A stretch of 64,000 nucleotides of DNA from Persicaria tinctoria. Lineage: Eukaryota > Streptophyta > Magnoliopsida > Caryophyllales > Polygonaceae. The position numbers and the translations under genes were made by a program. The stretch covers positions 64,619,646 to 64,683,645 of the forward strand of contig JBANSL010000014.1 of assembly GCA_037127255.1 (NCBI GenBank), in the 5' to 3' direction. This document shows, piece after piece, positions 25,123 to 35,209 of the stretch (positions are counted from its first letter, which is position 1; every line of letters begins with the position of its first letter). The notes below the pieces were generated by a model. The model had not been told where the DNA came from, ran no database searches, and saw nothing but the letters and a program-made list of their open reading frames with translations.

Positions 25123-25577
25123 TACCTCATTTAGTCTGCATCTTTAGCTTAAATCAACACGTAAACCTTTTTACATGTCTAAACGGTTTGAAGCTTGTAG
25201 AGTTTAAGAAAAAACTCTATCAATAGAGTTTCTCATTTAATTACCTTAAAAATGTACAAGAAAAAAAATAAAAAAATTGGAGTTGAAATTCTTCCAACTA
25301 CTGTTTTAAAACTCTTAAGACCCCGCACAAATACACATAAATTTAATTTAATATCAACTCGAATTATACAGGCTCTGCCCCTTTTCTTGGTGATTTATCT
25401 AAAGTTTACCTTGCTCCATACTAGTGGGTTGAGTCGGAGTCCTTATCGGCTGGGTCAGGTGCTCGGAGTTTACCACTAAAGGTGGGTTCATCGTGAGCCA
25501 AAAATTTATAATACAAGCTTTTGAGACTACGACTGCCTATACATGATGAATCTATAATTATGGGGGTGGGTCGAATA
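25123..25577. repeat. Direct duplication copy B, piece 2
   Basis: This continues copy A from about 17198 to 17515 (TACATGTCTAAACGGTTTGA, CCCCGCACAAATACACATAA, GATGAATCTATAATTATGG). It has an extra 120-bp block (about 25375-25500) not in copy A. It ends at GAATA, the target-site duplication of the copia element. Confidence 0.85.
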
Positions 25578-25844
25578 TATGAGCCAACTATGACTGCACT
25601 AGGCCAGCTGGTCCGAGCCTCACTCAAGCTCAGCTACAAGGTGGTTAGGACTAGACACGTGTACGACTGAGATGTGTAGTGGCGGTTAGCAATGTAAGGC
25701 TATAAAGCCTCTAGTCCAATTCAGTTGCTGTAACAACTTCATTTCCAACAAACACAATTTCACTCGATTGTTTTCTTCCCCAATTTCTCTCTGGTTTGTT
25801 CTCTGACTTCCATAGACGATTATTGAACTGAGATCCAGTTCATA
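25578..25844 (+). repeat. 5' LTR of copia element 1
   Basis: It begins TATGAGCC and ends GTTCATA, so the tips are inverted repeats of each other (TATGA/TCATA) rather than the usual bare TG/CA. It contains a likely TATA region (GGCTATAAAGCC near 25700). It matches the 3' LTR at about 98 percent by eye. Confidence 0.92.
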
Positions 25845-25856
25845 TGGTATCAGAGC
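25845..25856 (+). other. Primer-binding site (initiator tRNA-Met type)
   Basis: TGGTATCAGAGC immediately follows the 5' LTR. This is complementary to the 3' end of plant initiator tRNA-Met, the usual primer of plant copia elements. Confidence 0.93.
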
Positions 25857-25897
25857 AAGGAGGAAATTGGCGCTAAGATTCGTCGGGAATTACAGCT

Positions 25898-27148
25898 ATG
25901 GGAGACACTTATGCTTCGGTTTTGAGGAATCAAAATGGTGATCCGAGGAATCTGAATGTCGATCCGAGGAATCTGAATGTCGATCAGCAATTCCAGATGG
26001 CATCGAATGATCCTTATGCGCTTGCAAGTTCAGACAGTCCAGGTGCGCAGCTTGTGGCAGCTGTGTTCAATGGAACAAATTTTTTGAGCTGGATGCGAAA
26101 TGTGAAGATGGCATTGGGAGAAAAATTGAAGCTCGGATTCATTGATGGATCCATTGTGATGCCGCCAGATGAATCGCCTAACAAGCAGAGATGGTTGAGA
26201 GCGGATTACATGGTGCGATGCTGGCTTGTCAACTCCATGGACAAGTCAATTTCCGAATCACTGATGTTCTCTGGATCTGCAAGGGAACTTTGGGAAGAGA
26301 TCCTGGAGATGTATGGCCAATCGAACATCCCTCTACTTTATCATTTGAGGAAAGATCTTTGTTCTGTGAAACAAGGATCGGATTCCGTTGGTGATTACTT
26401 TTGGAAATTAAAGAAAATCTGGAATGAGATTGCCTGTGTAGAAGGATCACCAAGATGTGTTTATGGTATCATGGACAAGTGCACTTGTCATGCTATCAAG
26501 AAGATAATCGAAACGGAGGAAAGAAACAAATTGATGCATTTTTTAATGGGATTGAATGAAGGATATGATTCAGCAAGGAATCAAGTTCTTGCTATGGATC
26601 CAGTTCCCAATCTGAATCGTGCTTTCTATATTGTTCAACAAGTTGAACATTGTGGAAATGGTCCAAATACCACTTCTAAGCAAGGAAATGATGTTACTGC
26701 ACTGAATGCCAGCAGAAACCAGGGTAATAACTGGAAGAAAGATGGAGATGGCAAGAAATCAAGGGATGATTTTAAGAAGTGTGACTTTTGTGGCAACAAA
26801 GGTCATACTAGAGACATCTGTTACAAGCTCCATGGTTTCCCGGTTTGTGATTTTTGTGGAAACAAAGGTCACAAGAGGGAGACGTGTTACAAATTGCATG
26901 GATATCCATATAAGGATCAGAATTCAAAGGGAAAGCAATATGGAAGGCCATCTGCAAATTCAGTGGATGTGCACACAGGAGAATCTCCACTGGATCAAGG
27001 AAAGGAGAGCAAGTTTGATAATGGCCTTGTTACTGCAGTTTGTAAGGAAGTGATAAGGATGATGAAGGGAAAGCAAATTCAAGCTGAGAATGAGGATTGC
27101 TTTCAGCAGCCAACTTCTCAGGTAACTATAATCCCTATAAAGCCTTGA
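25898..27148 (+). CDS. Copia element 1 gag-like polyprotein part
   Basis: A 416-residue nucleocapsid/capsid-type protein. The N-terminal part has the retrotransposon gag signature (NGTNFLSWMRNVKMAL, then RWLRADYMVRCWLVNSM), a UBN2-type region with MHFLMGLNEGYDSARNQVL, and two CX2CX4HX4C zinc knuckles in tandem (CDFCGNKGHTRDIC and CDFCGNKGHKRETC) with KLHG spacers. Most relatives carry one knuckle; the second looks like a local duplication. An eight-residue N-terminal repeat (PRNLNVDP-type) is also visible. The frame ends before the protease, which lies in a different frame. The product would package element RNA in cytoplasmic particles. Confidence 0.9.
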   Translation: MGDTYASVLRNQNGDPRNLNVDPRNLNVDQQFQMASNDPYALASSDSPGAQLVAAVFNGTNFLSWMRNVKMALGEKLKLGFIDGSIVMPPDESPNKQRWLRADYMVRCWLVNSMDKSISESLMFSGSARELWEEILEMYGQSNIPLLYHLRKDLCSVKQGSDSVGDYFWKLKKIWNEIACVEGSPRCVYGIMDKCTCHAIKKIIETEERNKLMHFLMGLNEGYDSARNQVLAMDPVPNLNRAFYIVQQVEHCGNGPNTTSKQGNDVTALNASRNQGNNWKKDGDGKKSRDDFKKCDFCGNKGHTRDICYKLHGFPVCDFCGNKGHKRETCYKLHGYPYKDQNSKGKQYGRPSANSVDVHTGESPLDQGKESKFDNGLVTAVCKEVIRMMKGKQIQAENEDCFQQPTSQVTIIPIKP

Positions 27149-30100
27149 TGATTGAGAAAATAGTTGGGAAAGATTTCTAGACTGTTGATACAGGAGCTAC
27201 TGACCATATGATTTATGATCAATCTGCTCTTAGATATAAACAGAAGCTTGTGAAATCAATTAATATTGCTTTGCCTGATGATTCAGCTGTGAATGTGGAT
27301 ACAGTTAGATTGGTTAAGTTCAATTCAAGTCTTGTGTTAAAGAATGTGTTATTGGTCCCTTCTTTCAAACACAATCTATTATCTGTTGGCAGACTACTTG
27401 AAGATTCTGGGTTAGTGGCCATGTTCACTTCTGATCAGTGCTTCTTTCAGGACCTTATCACTAAGAAGATTGTGGGAAGGGGCCACAAAATCAGTGGACT
27501 ATACATCATCAAAACAGAAGATGCTGGAGCTGTGATTGAGAGTGGTATTGATGATTTTTTCAGTTCAATAAAGGCCTGTAGCCAAACCAGTACCCTTGAT
27601 GAAGGGAGTTAGTTAGAGCTTGTTCATGCTTGGCTAGGCCATAGCTCTATGTCTAAACTTCTTCATTTGGATCAGTTTAAACATTTGGTTTGTAAAGATT
27701 TCTTTTGTGAGAGTTGTGTGCTTGCTAAACATCACAAGTCTCCATTTAATAGAAGTCCTTCTCTGGCTATACAGCCATTTGATCTTGTTCATATAGATCT
27801 TTGGGGCCCTTACAAGTGCCAGGCTCATGATGGAGCCAAATATTTCTTGACCATACTTGATGATCACAGCAGGTACACTTGGACATACTTGCTGGCTTCA
27901 AAATTACAGGTGCTGGGTTCCATAAAGGGGTTTTTGACATATGTTGAGACTCAATTTGACTGCAAGGTCAAGACCATAAGGAGTGATAATAGATCTGAAT
28001 TTGTGCAAGGGGCTTGCAAGGATTTGTTTGCTGAGAAGGGCTTGGTTCATCAGAGAAGTGTGCCAGGCAATCTACAACAAAATGGTCGTGTTGAGCGCAA
28101 GCATAGACACTTGGTTGAGACTGCCAGGGCCATGAGGTTGCATGCTCACCTTCCTATTCAGTATTGGAGTGACTGTATCACTGCTGCCACACATGTGATC
28201 AACAGGTTGCCAAGTTCTGTATTGCAATGGAAGGTTCCATTTGAAATTATTTTTAAGAAGGCAGCAGTGTATGATGATCTTAAGGTCATTGGTTGTTTGT
28301 GCTATGGAAAACGTCGTGTGACTGTCAAAGATAAGTTTGGGAAACAAGCTATCAAGAGTGTGTTCTTGGGATATCCAGGTGGAGTGAAGGCTTACAAATT
28401 ACTGGATTTAGAATCCAAAACTATGTTCTTTAGCAGGGATGTGGTTTTCAGAGAGGATGTCTTCCCATTCTCAGAGCATGTCCAAACTAAGCCTCAATCT
28501 CCCTTTTCCCTGCCTATGGTTAACCCAGCTACAAATGATGGTTTCCATCCACACAGTGCATCTATTGAGAATCTCCCTATACAGGAGAGCTCACTTGTCC
28601 CTTTTGTAGCTAGCACTGAACACCCTTATGAGCATGAGTCCTCTCCTGACGTGGCTCCAAATAGCAGCTCCTTTTCAGATCCTCCTACACCTGTCATCCC
28701 AGTTGTGATACAAACTCCTGCACCTAGGCCAGCCAGGCAGAGACATGCTCCTACACATCTCCAAGACTTCATATGTCCCACTATATCATCCTCCCAATCT
28801 GGATCATTTTCAGCAAGACATCTATTTGATCTCTCTTATTACTCTTCAGAGTTTGTGGCCTCATTCAATGTAATGATGGAGGTAAGGGAACCCATATCTT
28901 TTAAAGAAGCTTCTAAGGATCCTAGATGGATTGAAGCAATGCAAAAGGAGATTGATGCTCTAATGCTCAACAAGATTTGGGTGGTCACTGACTTGCCCAA
29001 GGATAAGAAAGCCATTGGGTGTAAATGGATTTTCAAGGTCAAATTCAAGCCTAATGGAACTGTGGAGAGGTTCAAGGCTAGGCTAGTGGCAAAGGGTTTT
29101 ACCCAGGTCAAGGATAAAGACTATAAATTGACATTCTCTCTTGTGGCAAAGCTTACAACATTGAGATTGGTTTTGGCTCTTGCCACAACTAAGCATTGGG
29201 ATGTCCATCAATTGGACATCAACAATGCATTTTTGCATGGCTTCCTGGATGAAGATGTGTATATGAAGTTGCCAGAAGGTTTTTTCTCTGAGCACCAAGG
29301 GCAGGTTTGCAAGTTACAGAGATCATTATATGGCCTCAAACAGGCATCTCGACAATGGAATCTAGAATTGTCCAAATTCTTATTCAAGCTTGGTTTTGTG
29401 CAATCCAAACTTGATTACTCCCTCTTCGTTCATGATGATCATGGGCTGCAAACCATTGTTGTGGTTTATGTAGATGATCTTCTGATAATTGGCTCCAATC
29501 CCAGCTTTATCAATTCCACTAAAGCCAAACTGCATCAGGCCTTCACCATCAAAGACCTGGGGTTGGTGAGATATTTTCTGGGGATTGAGGTTGCCCGTTC
29601 TTCCACTGGTATGTTGCTCAACCAAAGGAAGTATATTGCTGATATCATCCATGATACAAGCTTAACTGATTGTAAAGAGGCTGTGTTTCCACTTCCAAGA
29701 GGGTTGAAATTGTTTATAGATGATGGGGAGCTATTGCCTGATCCAGAGTCCTATAGAAGGCTAGTTGGAAGGCTACTGTATCTCAACTTGACAAGGCCTG
29801 ATCTCTCTTATTCTGTACAACATCTCAGTCAGTTTTTGAGTTCTCCAAGGGTCCCTCATATGCAAGCTGCCACTCATGTGGTTAGGTACTTAAAGCACAC
29901 TATTAATTGGGGGTTGTTCTTCTCCAGAAACTCATCTATGCACCTCTCAGCTTACAGTGATGCTGATTGGGGTGCTTGCCAATTTACTGCTCGATCTCTC
30001 TCTGGTTACTGCGTTTTCCTGGGCAATTCTCTGGTCTCTTGGAAAACGAAGAAGCAGAAAACTGTGTCCAAATCCAGTGCTGAATCTGAGTATAGATGTA

Positions 30101-30426
30101 TGTCCACTGCTGCCAGTGAAGTTGTGTGGATCACATGCATTCTTCATGATCTGAGCATAGCTATACCCCTCCCTGTCACCTTGTTTTGCGACAATAAAGC
30201 CGCACAACACATAGCAGCTCACCCAGTTTACCATGAACGAACGAAGCACTTGAACATCGATTGCCACTATGTTAGGGAGCGGATTGAAGATGGGATTTTG
30301 AAGACTTCTCATGTGTCTACTTCTCTTCAACTTGCAGACATTCTCACAAAGCCTCTTGGAGAGGTGCAGCATCGATCTTTGTCCTTCAAGTTGGGCTTGG
30401 TTGACACACCCCCAAGTCCAACTTGA
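27122..30426 (+). pseudogene. Copia element 1 pol (protease-integrase-RT-RNase H), two in-frame stops
   Basis: Read in the frame of 27208, the order is: aspartic protease box DTGATDHM, a stop at 27609 before the integrase N-terminal zinc region (H...H, FCESCVLAKHHKSPF), integrase core with catalytic Asp, Asp and Glu (HIDLWGP, IRSDN, NGRVERKH), reverse transcriptase with KWIFKVKFKPNGT, QLDINNAFLHG and active-site YVDDLLI, and RNase H with YSDADWG and SSAESEYR. A second stop at about 27178 lies just before the protease box, where relatives have Trp. The gag-pol junction also changes frame. Most of the length (27649-30426, 925 residues) is uninterrupted. Selective loss is therefore recent. Confidence 0.92.
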
Positions 30427-30450
30427 TTGGAGGGGGGGGGGGGGGGGGTG
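30427..30450 (+). other. Polypurine tract with an unusual G run
   Basis: GGAGG followed by about 17 more G bases lies just before the 3' LTR. Plus-strand priming tracts in copia elements are usually AGGGGGAG-like, so this is an expanded form. Confidence 0.75.
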
Positions 30451-30453
30451 CGT

Positions 30454-30720
30454 AATGAGCCAGCTATGACTGCACTAGGCCAGCTGGTCCGAGCCTCACT
30501 CAAGCTCAGCTACAAGGTGGTTAGGACTAGACACGTGTACGGCTGAGATGTGTAGTGGCGGTTAGCAATGTAAGGCTATAAAGCCTCTAGTCCAATTCAG
30601 TTGCTGTAACAACTTCATTTCCAACAAACACAATTTCACTCGATTGTTTTCTTCCCCAATTTCTCTCTGGTTTGTTCTCTGACTTCCATAGCCGATTATT
30701 GAACTGAGATCCAGTTCATA
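30454..30720 (+). repeat. 3' LTR of copia element 1
   Basis: It begins at AATGAGCCAGC (first base differs from the 5' LTR) and ends GTTCATA before the target duplication GAATA. Differences from the 5' LTR include CAACTATG/CAGCTATG, TACGACTG/TACGGCTG and CATAGACG/CATAGCCG. Confidence 0.92.
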
Positions 30721-31680
30721 GAATACGAATCAACTACGACTGCCTCACAAGTCACAAGTGGGATTGTTGGCCTGCGTGGGTGGACGCACCGATATTAATT
30801 ATTAATAGCTCCCCGCCACATATCCAAGGCAGCCACATATAATACCTGTTGTATTGTAGGTGTGTTCAAATGCCAGCTCTAATCCAAAAGTCTTACTCGT
30901 ATGATCGTTATCCAAAACTAAAGTTAATTAAAAATAAGCAGGCAAATAAACCTAGAGGTATATATGAACTTAATAGTTCGAGCTCGGTTCGGGATCGGCT
31001 AGAAAAAGCTCGACTTGAGCTCATTCACTTACTTAAAAAAGCCGAGTTTGAACAAAATTTTAAGCAAGGTTGAAAGATCGGCTCGTTCGAATAAAGCTCA
31101 AATAGCTCGAATTTTATAGAATTTTTAAAATTTCCTTTAAATTAACATGTTATAATCAAGTAGAACTACTCCAAGCTCGAAAAAAGCTCGACTCAAGCTG
31201 GTTCATTTCCTAAACAAGCCAAGCTTGAACAAAATAAAAAGCTCGTTTGAAAATTAGGCTCGATTCGGCTCGATCTCGTATCACAAACGAATCAAGCTTG
31301 AACATATCAAACTCGACTCGTTCGGCTCGAATAACACCCCCTCTTGTAGGCGAGTAAGTAGTCACATGCATCATCTCAACTTGAAACATTTTTTTCAAAC
31401 ATTTTTTTTACCATCCTTCGTGCCCTCTCGATATCGATCGTTCATAACTTATTTTCCCCCTTTATCTTTTTGTTATAAACTTAAGACAATCACCATTGGA
31501 TCTCTATTGTAGATGATCTAACTTCTAAGCATCGACCTTCACTAAGATAATTAAGTATTGCAATGGCGGAGAAGAGTGTCGTAGATAGACAATTCAATTG
31601 AGATCGATCCCCCTTGCTTCTTAATAGCTTCAATCCATTTTCTTTATTTGTAAATTAAAATCAAACAGATTGAAAATATA
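30721..31680. repeat. Direct duplication copy B, piece 3
   Basis: This continues copy A from about 17510 to 18575 (TGTTGGCCTGCGTGG, GCCAGCTCTAATCC, GAGATCGATCCCCCTTGC) and includes the MITE at 30953-31341. Similarity stops after TCAAACAGATTGAAAATATA. Copy B therefore lacks the PGIP gene that follows copy A. Confidence 0.85.
30953..31341. mobile_element. MITE rich in GAGCTCG motifs, copy in duplication B
   Basis: This is the counterpart of 17742-18131, with the same ends and internal phrases. It was duplicated with the block and did not insert independently. Confidence 0.7.
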
Positions 31681-32640
31681 TTTTATTATTTTTTAAAAAA
31701 TCTTTAGGCAAAGTCGCTGTTTGAAACAGCAACTTTGCCCCGTTTTGACTAATTCCCTAATAATTTTCAAAATTTGGCTACTTCTCTATTTTTTTTTTCA
31801 AAATTTGGCTATTTCCAAAAAAAACTTCTTGTATTATTCTCTTTGTTGACCTTTTTTTTTTTATCAAAACAAACAAGCCCTAATTGTATTAGAAGGCACA
31901 CTAAGGATTTGGAATGTAATTATTTTTATTTAAGATTATGTGAGTGTTTTATTATACTAGAGGTATGTTGCCGTGTTACACATGGCGTTAACACATGGCA
32001 TCGAGATGTGATGAATGTCATTTGTAGGACGTACTAGACGAGATGTGTAAGATTGACTTAGCATCAATTTAGAATTTAGAATGTGTATTAAGGTGAAGTT
32101 TGTAGTTGTGGACATACAAAGATCTCCTCAATCATTTGGAACTACAAAAATCTCATCTTCACGGAAAAAAGTGTGCAGTTCTACAACAATACAGAAATAC
32201 AGAAAACAAGCGAAATGAGACAAGCAGAAAAAGCTCTACAACAAAATGACTGAAGAAGACCAACTCTCAATAAAGCTGAAAAAGCCGCCGAAGAACGAAG
32301 CCAAGCACCACTGAATAGTGACACCGCGGGCCAGCGGTAGAGCAGGACTCTATCTCATGTGGGTAATGCAGACGAACTCCAAGGAAACTCTATCCAGGAT
32401 ACGGAGTCGCCCTGATCGCACCACCTCGACCCCAGCCAGTCCCGACTCCAGACTTCACACCCTCCAGCCAAGCCGAAGACCTCCTAAAAGCATCGGAAGC
32501 AGAGTCGCCAGCTGCTTGAACAAAACGCCAACAAGATTACCTCTACAAGAAAATAGACAAGCCCTTACGGGATTTACTCAACCCCTTTCGGGCCAATACC
32601 CTCTCGGAATTTTAGTGGATGGTTTTTAAAGAAAATTAAA
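31681..32640. other. Unassigned intergenic DNA with a 33-bp palindrome
   Basis: GGCAAAGTCGCTGTTT and its near-perfect inverse form a 33-bp palindrome at 31707-31739. Two TTCAAAATTTGGCTA phrases follow. From about 32120 the composition rises in GC and A, resembling transposon sequence, but no coding frame shows a domain. The 103-residue frame at 32318-32629 is unsupported. Confidence 0.45.
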
Positions 32641-33440
32641 AACCATAATTTTAATAATTTTTTTTTTTTTAAATCAATGGCCTTGGCGTGCAAGGAAAAA
32701 CTAAATTCTTGCACGCCAAGCACAGTGTACGGACTATGAGATAATCAACCATGACTTGCACGACAAGGAGGAAGGAGCAGGCCGGAGCATGGACGACGGC
32801 GACCAGGAAAGACGCCGGGTATAGACGAGCACACCCCGAAACGATTTGGATGGATCTGGGGTACGAGTCAAGTCGCGAACACACTACAAACCCCCGAATC
32901 GGACAGCAGTGTCGGCGGCCAACAAGACCCCAAATCAAGGGGTAGATGTGGGGGGAGGCGGAAAACCAACCGACACCGGAAATGGGTAAGTTGGAAGACA
33001 ACAACCGTGTGGGGGAGAAATCCTCGCCAGAGGATAAAGATTTGGGATTTGGCCTGGAAACGCGGCCGTCGAAGGGATGAGGAGCCTGGAAACAACCACG
33101 ACAACCGGACGGGGGAACAGGGAGATATCGACGGCGCACAAGGCGATTTGGATGATGATGATGGATGGGAGAGAGTTCAACAGCGGCGCGGGCAGAGATG
33201 GGGGCGCCGGAAGAGCAAGGTTCACCGGTGGAGGGAGCACGGCAAGTACACCAATCGGAAAAATTGACGGGATCCGGCCACCATACACAAGAGAATGGGT
33301 ACACAAGACTAGATTGAAACGAGACAGGGAGATCGGAGAGGATGATATATGCCCAAATCTGGATTGAAAGGAATGAACAGATGCTCAAGAAAGAGAGTTT
33401 CTCTCTCCTAAGAGAGAGAAACCTCTTCATTTAGGAGATG
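32641..33440 (-). mobile_element. GC-rich LINE-like 5' segment (minus strand)
   Basis: Read on the minus strand it starts near 33425 with an inverted-repeat leader (GTTTCTCTCTC...GAGAGAGAAAC), a feature of the 5' ends of several plant L1-type LINEs, and continues as GC-rich sequence. A 253-residue open frame (32669-33430) is Pro/Cys/Ser-rich with no known domain and reflects composition. At the left end, a perfect 13-bp inverted repeat CTTGGCGTGCAAG/CTTGCACGCCAAG (32682-32694 and 32708-32720) could fold as a hairpin. The identification as LINE rests on texture and leader only. Confidence 0.4.
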
Positions 33441-33696
33441 GAAGTTGATGACACATTTTTTATAACGCATGTAATGACAATTTTTTTTATGGCAACTTTG
33501 TTTTTACATTTTTTTACAAGGTCATTGTCATCACCCCTATCACTGTCACAAATGTACGAAGTGTATAAGCAACCCATTCTTCCTGGTGGCTTCCATTGCA
33601 AAATGTATTCAAGGTATCCAATAACATAGTCATGTGGGTAATGCACTTCTTTACTTCCATGTGCAGTAATTTACCCCTCAAAAAATCTTCCTTGGG
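33441..33696. other. Unassigned T-rich spacer
   Basis: Short T-rich sequence with no supported feature between the two LINE-like pieces. It contains one CATGTGGGTAATGCA phrase that also occurs at 32355. Confidence 0.4.
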
Positions 33697-34091
33697 TCCT
33701 CTCCAAATTCAGCCCGTATTCGGACTCAAAATGGGATCGGAATGGGGTGTTACTAAATTGATTTTGGAATTGGACTCTTCGGCTCTTTGTGGTCTCCTAG
33801 GGTCCTCTCTAAAATCAATACACCCGGATACCTTCACCATTAACGAATGCCGCAGACTCATCACATCCGAGGGATGGGAAGTAAGGATCAACCAGGTTCG
33901 TCGCAGCTCCAACGCTGGCGCTGATGCCTTAGCCTAATGGGCATCATCCCTAGAGACTAGCGATGAGGAATACATGGAGCCTCCTGTTTGTTTAATTCCA
34001 TTTCTAGGTTCATCTGCTTCTGTAATGGATGCTTAAGTTTCCTTTTAATAAAATAACCGGGCATTAGCCCGCATTCGGACAAAAAAAAAAG
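33697..34091 (+). pseudogene. 5'-truncated LINE: RNase H (RVT_3) domain and 3' tail
   Basis: The frame encodes an RNase H-like end of a plant LINE: GLKMGSEWGVTKLILELDS, then NECRRLI, EVRINQVRRSSNAGADALA, which are typical of the RVT_3 family (acidic ELDS box and terminal NxxADxLA box). A stop follows ADALA, where relatives have Gln-Trp, but homologous reading continues to a further stop near 34035. The 3' UTR contains CCGGGCATTAGCCCGCATTC and ends in an A tract at 34080-34091. The reverse transcriptase is absent, as expected for 5' truncation. Confidence 0.75.
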
Positions 34092-34387
34092 TACTAGTAG
34101 TATTTAGTACAATTGAATGAATGAAAAGCCCCAAATTTTGTAACAATCAGGCCCAAAATTTAGTACAATTGAATGAATGAACTCGAAAGGCTAATTAATA
34201 CCATACTGTCATAACCACCCGTCATTTATTCTTCATCCTTTCTCACTTCCAATTGAGAAATTTCTCCACTCCAAATCCCTAATTTTACCCCCAATTAGTC
34301 AATTGAATTGATGAATTACTTCAATTGAATCTATCGCTTTGATATGAGAGCTGTCCAAGTTCCAATCGAGGTTTGAGTTCTAAATCC

Positions 34388-34980
34388 ATGGCGGCGCACC
34401 ACTAGGCAGTGTCGGAGTAACATCGACGCCGCTCTCGATTCACAAGGGGTGGTAGGGCTGTTATATGAGCTGAACAACTCGAGCTCGGTTCGGGATCGGC
34501 TCGAAAAAAACTCGACTTGAACTCGTTCACTTACCTAAACAAGTCGAGCCTGAACATGATTTTAAGCTCGGTTGAAAGCTCAGCTCGTTCGATTTAGACT
34601 CGAATAGCTCGAATATTATGAAATTTATAAATTTTTTTTTAAATTAATATGTTATGACCAAGTAAACCTATTTAAAGCTAGAAAAAAGATCCGCTCGAAC
34701 TCGTTCATTTAGTAAAACAAGCCAAGTTTGAACAAAAAATAAAGCTCGTTTAGAAATTAGGATCGGCTCGAGCTCGTTTACTAAATGAACCAAGCTTGAA
34801 CATGGCAAGCTCGGCTCATTTGGCTCCAATAACACCCCTAGGGTGCGGCGGCGGCGTGCAACGAAGACCACCACCACCAAGCACCACGAATCCACTTCAT
34901 GTGCAGCTTTGGCGGGAAGATCCTCCCCCGCTCTAACAACAACCAGCTTCACTATGTTGGCGGCGTAAATCGCTCATCAA
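34388..34980 (+). pseudogene. Captured 5' end of a PB1-domain protein, split by a MITE
   Basis: After an AT-rich leader, ATGGCGGCGCACCAC begins an Ala/His-rich start that hits a stop after five codons. The MITE interrupts at 34453-34840. Beyond it, the frame encodes HFMCSFGGKILPRSNNNQ then LHYVGGVNR, the start of a plant PB1 domain (pattern FMCSFGGKILPRP...LRYVGGxTR with its basic Lys). PB1 domains mediate oligomerisation in kinases and signalling proteins. Homology stops at about 34975, where an unrelated antisense fragment begins. The full gene is absent, so this is a captured first exon. Confidence 0.75.
34453..34840. mobile_element. MITE rich in GAGCTCG motifs, independent copy
   Basis: It starts TAGGGCTGTTATATGAGC and ends AATAACACCCCTA, giving imperfect terminal inverted repeats (TAGGGCTGTTAT versus TAGGGGTGTTAT). 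The interior shares CTCGAGCTCGGTTCGG and AGCTCGAAT phrases with 17742-18131 and 30953-31341. It is inserted within the PB1 fragment. The flanks AGGGGTGG and GGGTGCGG are only loosely similar. Confidence 0.75.
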
Positions 34981-35209
34981 GCTTTGGCTCCCTTGTCGAC
35001 GACCACCGTCGTTCGGAAGGCCACAGAGGCGGTGGTCCGGTTGGAGTAGACGGGGCCGTCTCCGGGGCGGGAGATCTCAGAGTAGAAGGAGTAGTTCTCG
35101 GCGCGGAGGAAGCAGTCGCTGAGGAAGACATGGCTGTCGGTGGAGGGGAAGCACTGGGGGAGGACGGTGCGGGCCTCGGAGAAGCAGAACTGGCAGTCTA
35201 GGAGAGGTG
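34981..35209 (-). pseudogene. Captured DUF26 (Gnk2/CRK-type) domain fragment, antisense
   Basis: The minus frame encodes DCQFCFSEARTVLPQCFPST and DCFLRAENYSFY, with the CX2C and downstream Cys spacing of the DUF26 domain. This domain is found in cysteine-rich receptor-like kinases and secreted repeat proteins. No signal peptide, second DUF26 copy or kinase follows. It abuts the plus-strand PB1 fragment head-on, so the two were brought together by capture or rearrangement. Confidence 0.75.

Larger units (their letters stand above)
25578..30720 (+). mobile_element. Ty1/copia LTR retrotransposon 1, full length (5143 bp)
   Basis: Two LTRs of about 267 bp bound an internal region with primer-binding site, gag, protease, integrase, reverse transcriptase, RNase H and a polypurine tract. 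The domain order (integrase before reverse transcriptase) is that of Ty1/copia. The 5-bp target-site duplication GAATA lies at 25573-25577 and 30721-30725, inside copy B, and copy A lacks the insertion. The LTRs differ at only about four positions, implying a recent insertion. In-frame stops and a gag/pol frame change make it defective as it stands. Confidence 0.95.

Noticed and set aside
32669..33430. 253-residue Pro/Cys-rich minus frame
   Set aside because: No conserved motif; it overlaps frames on both strands in a GC-rich LINE-like segment, so it is not annotated as a gene.
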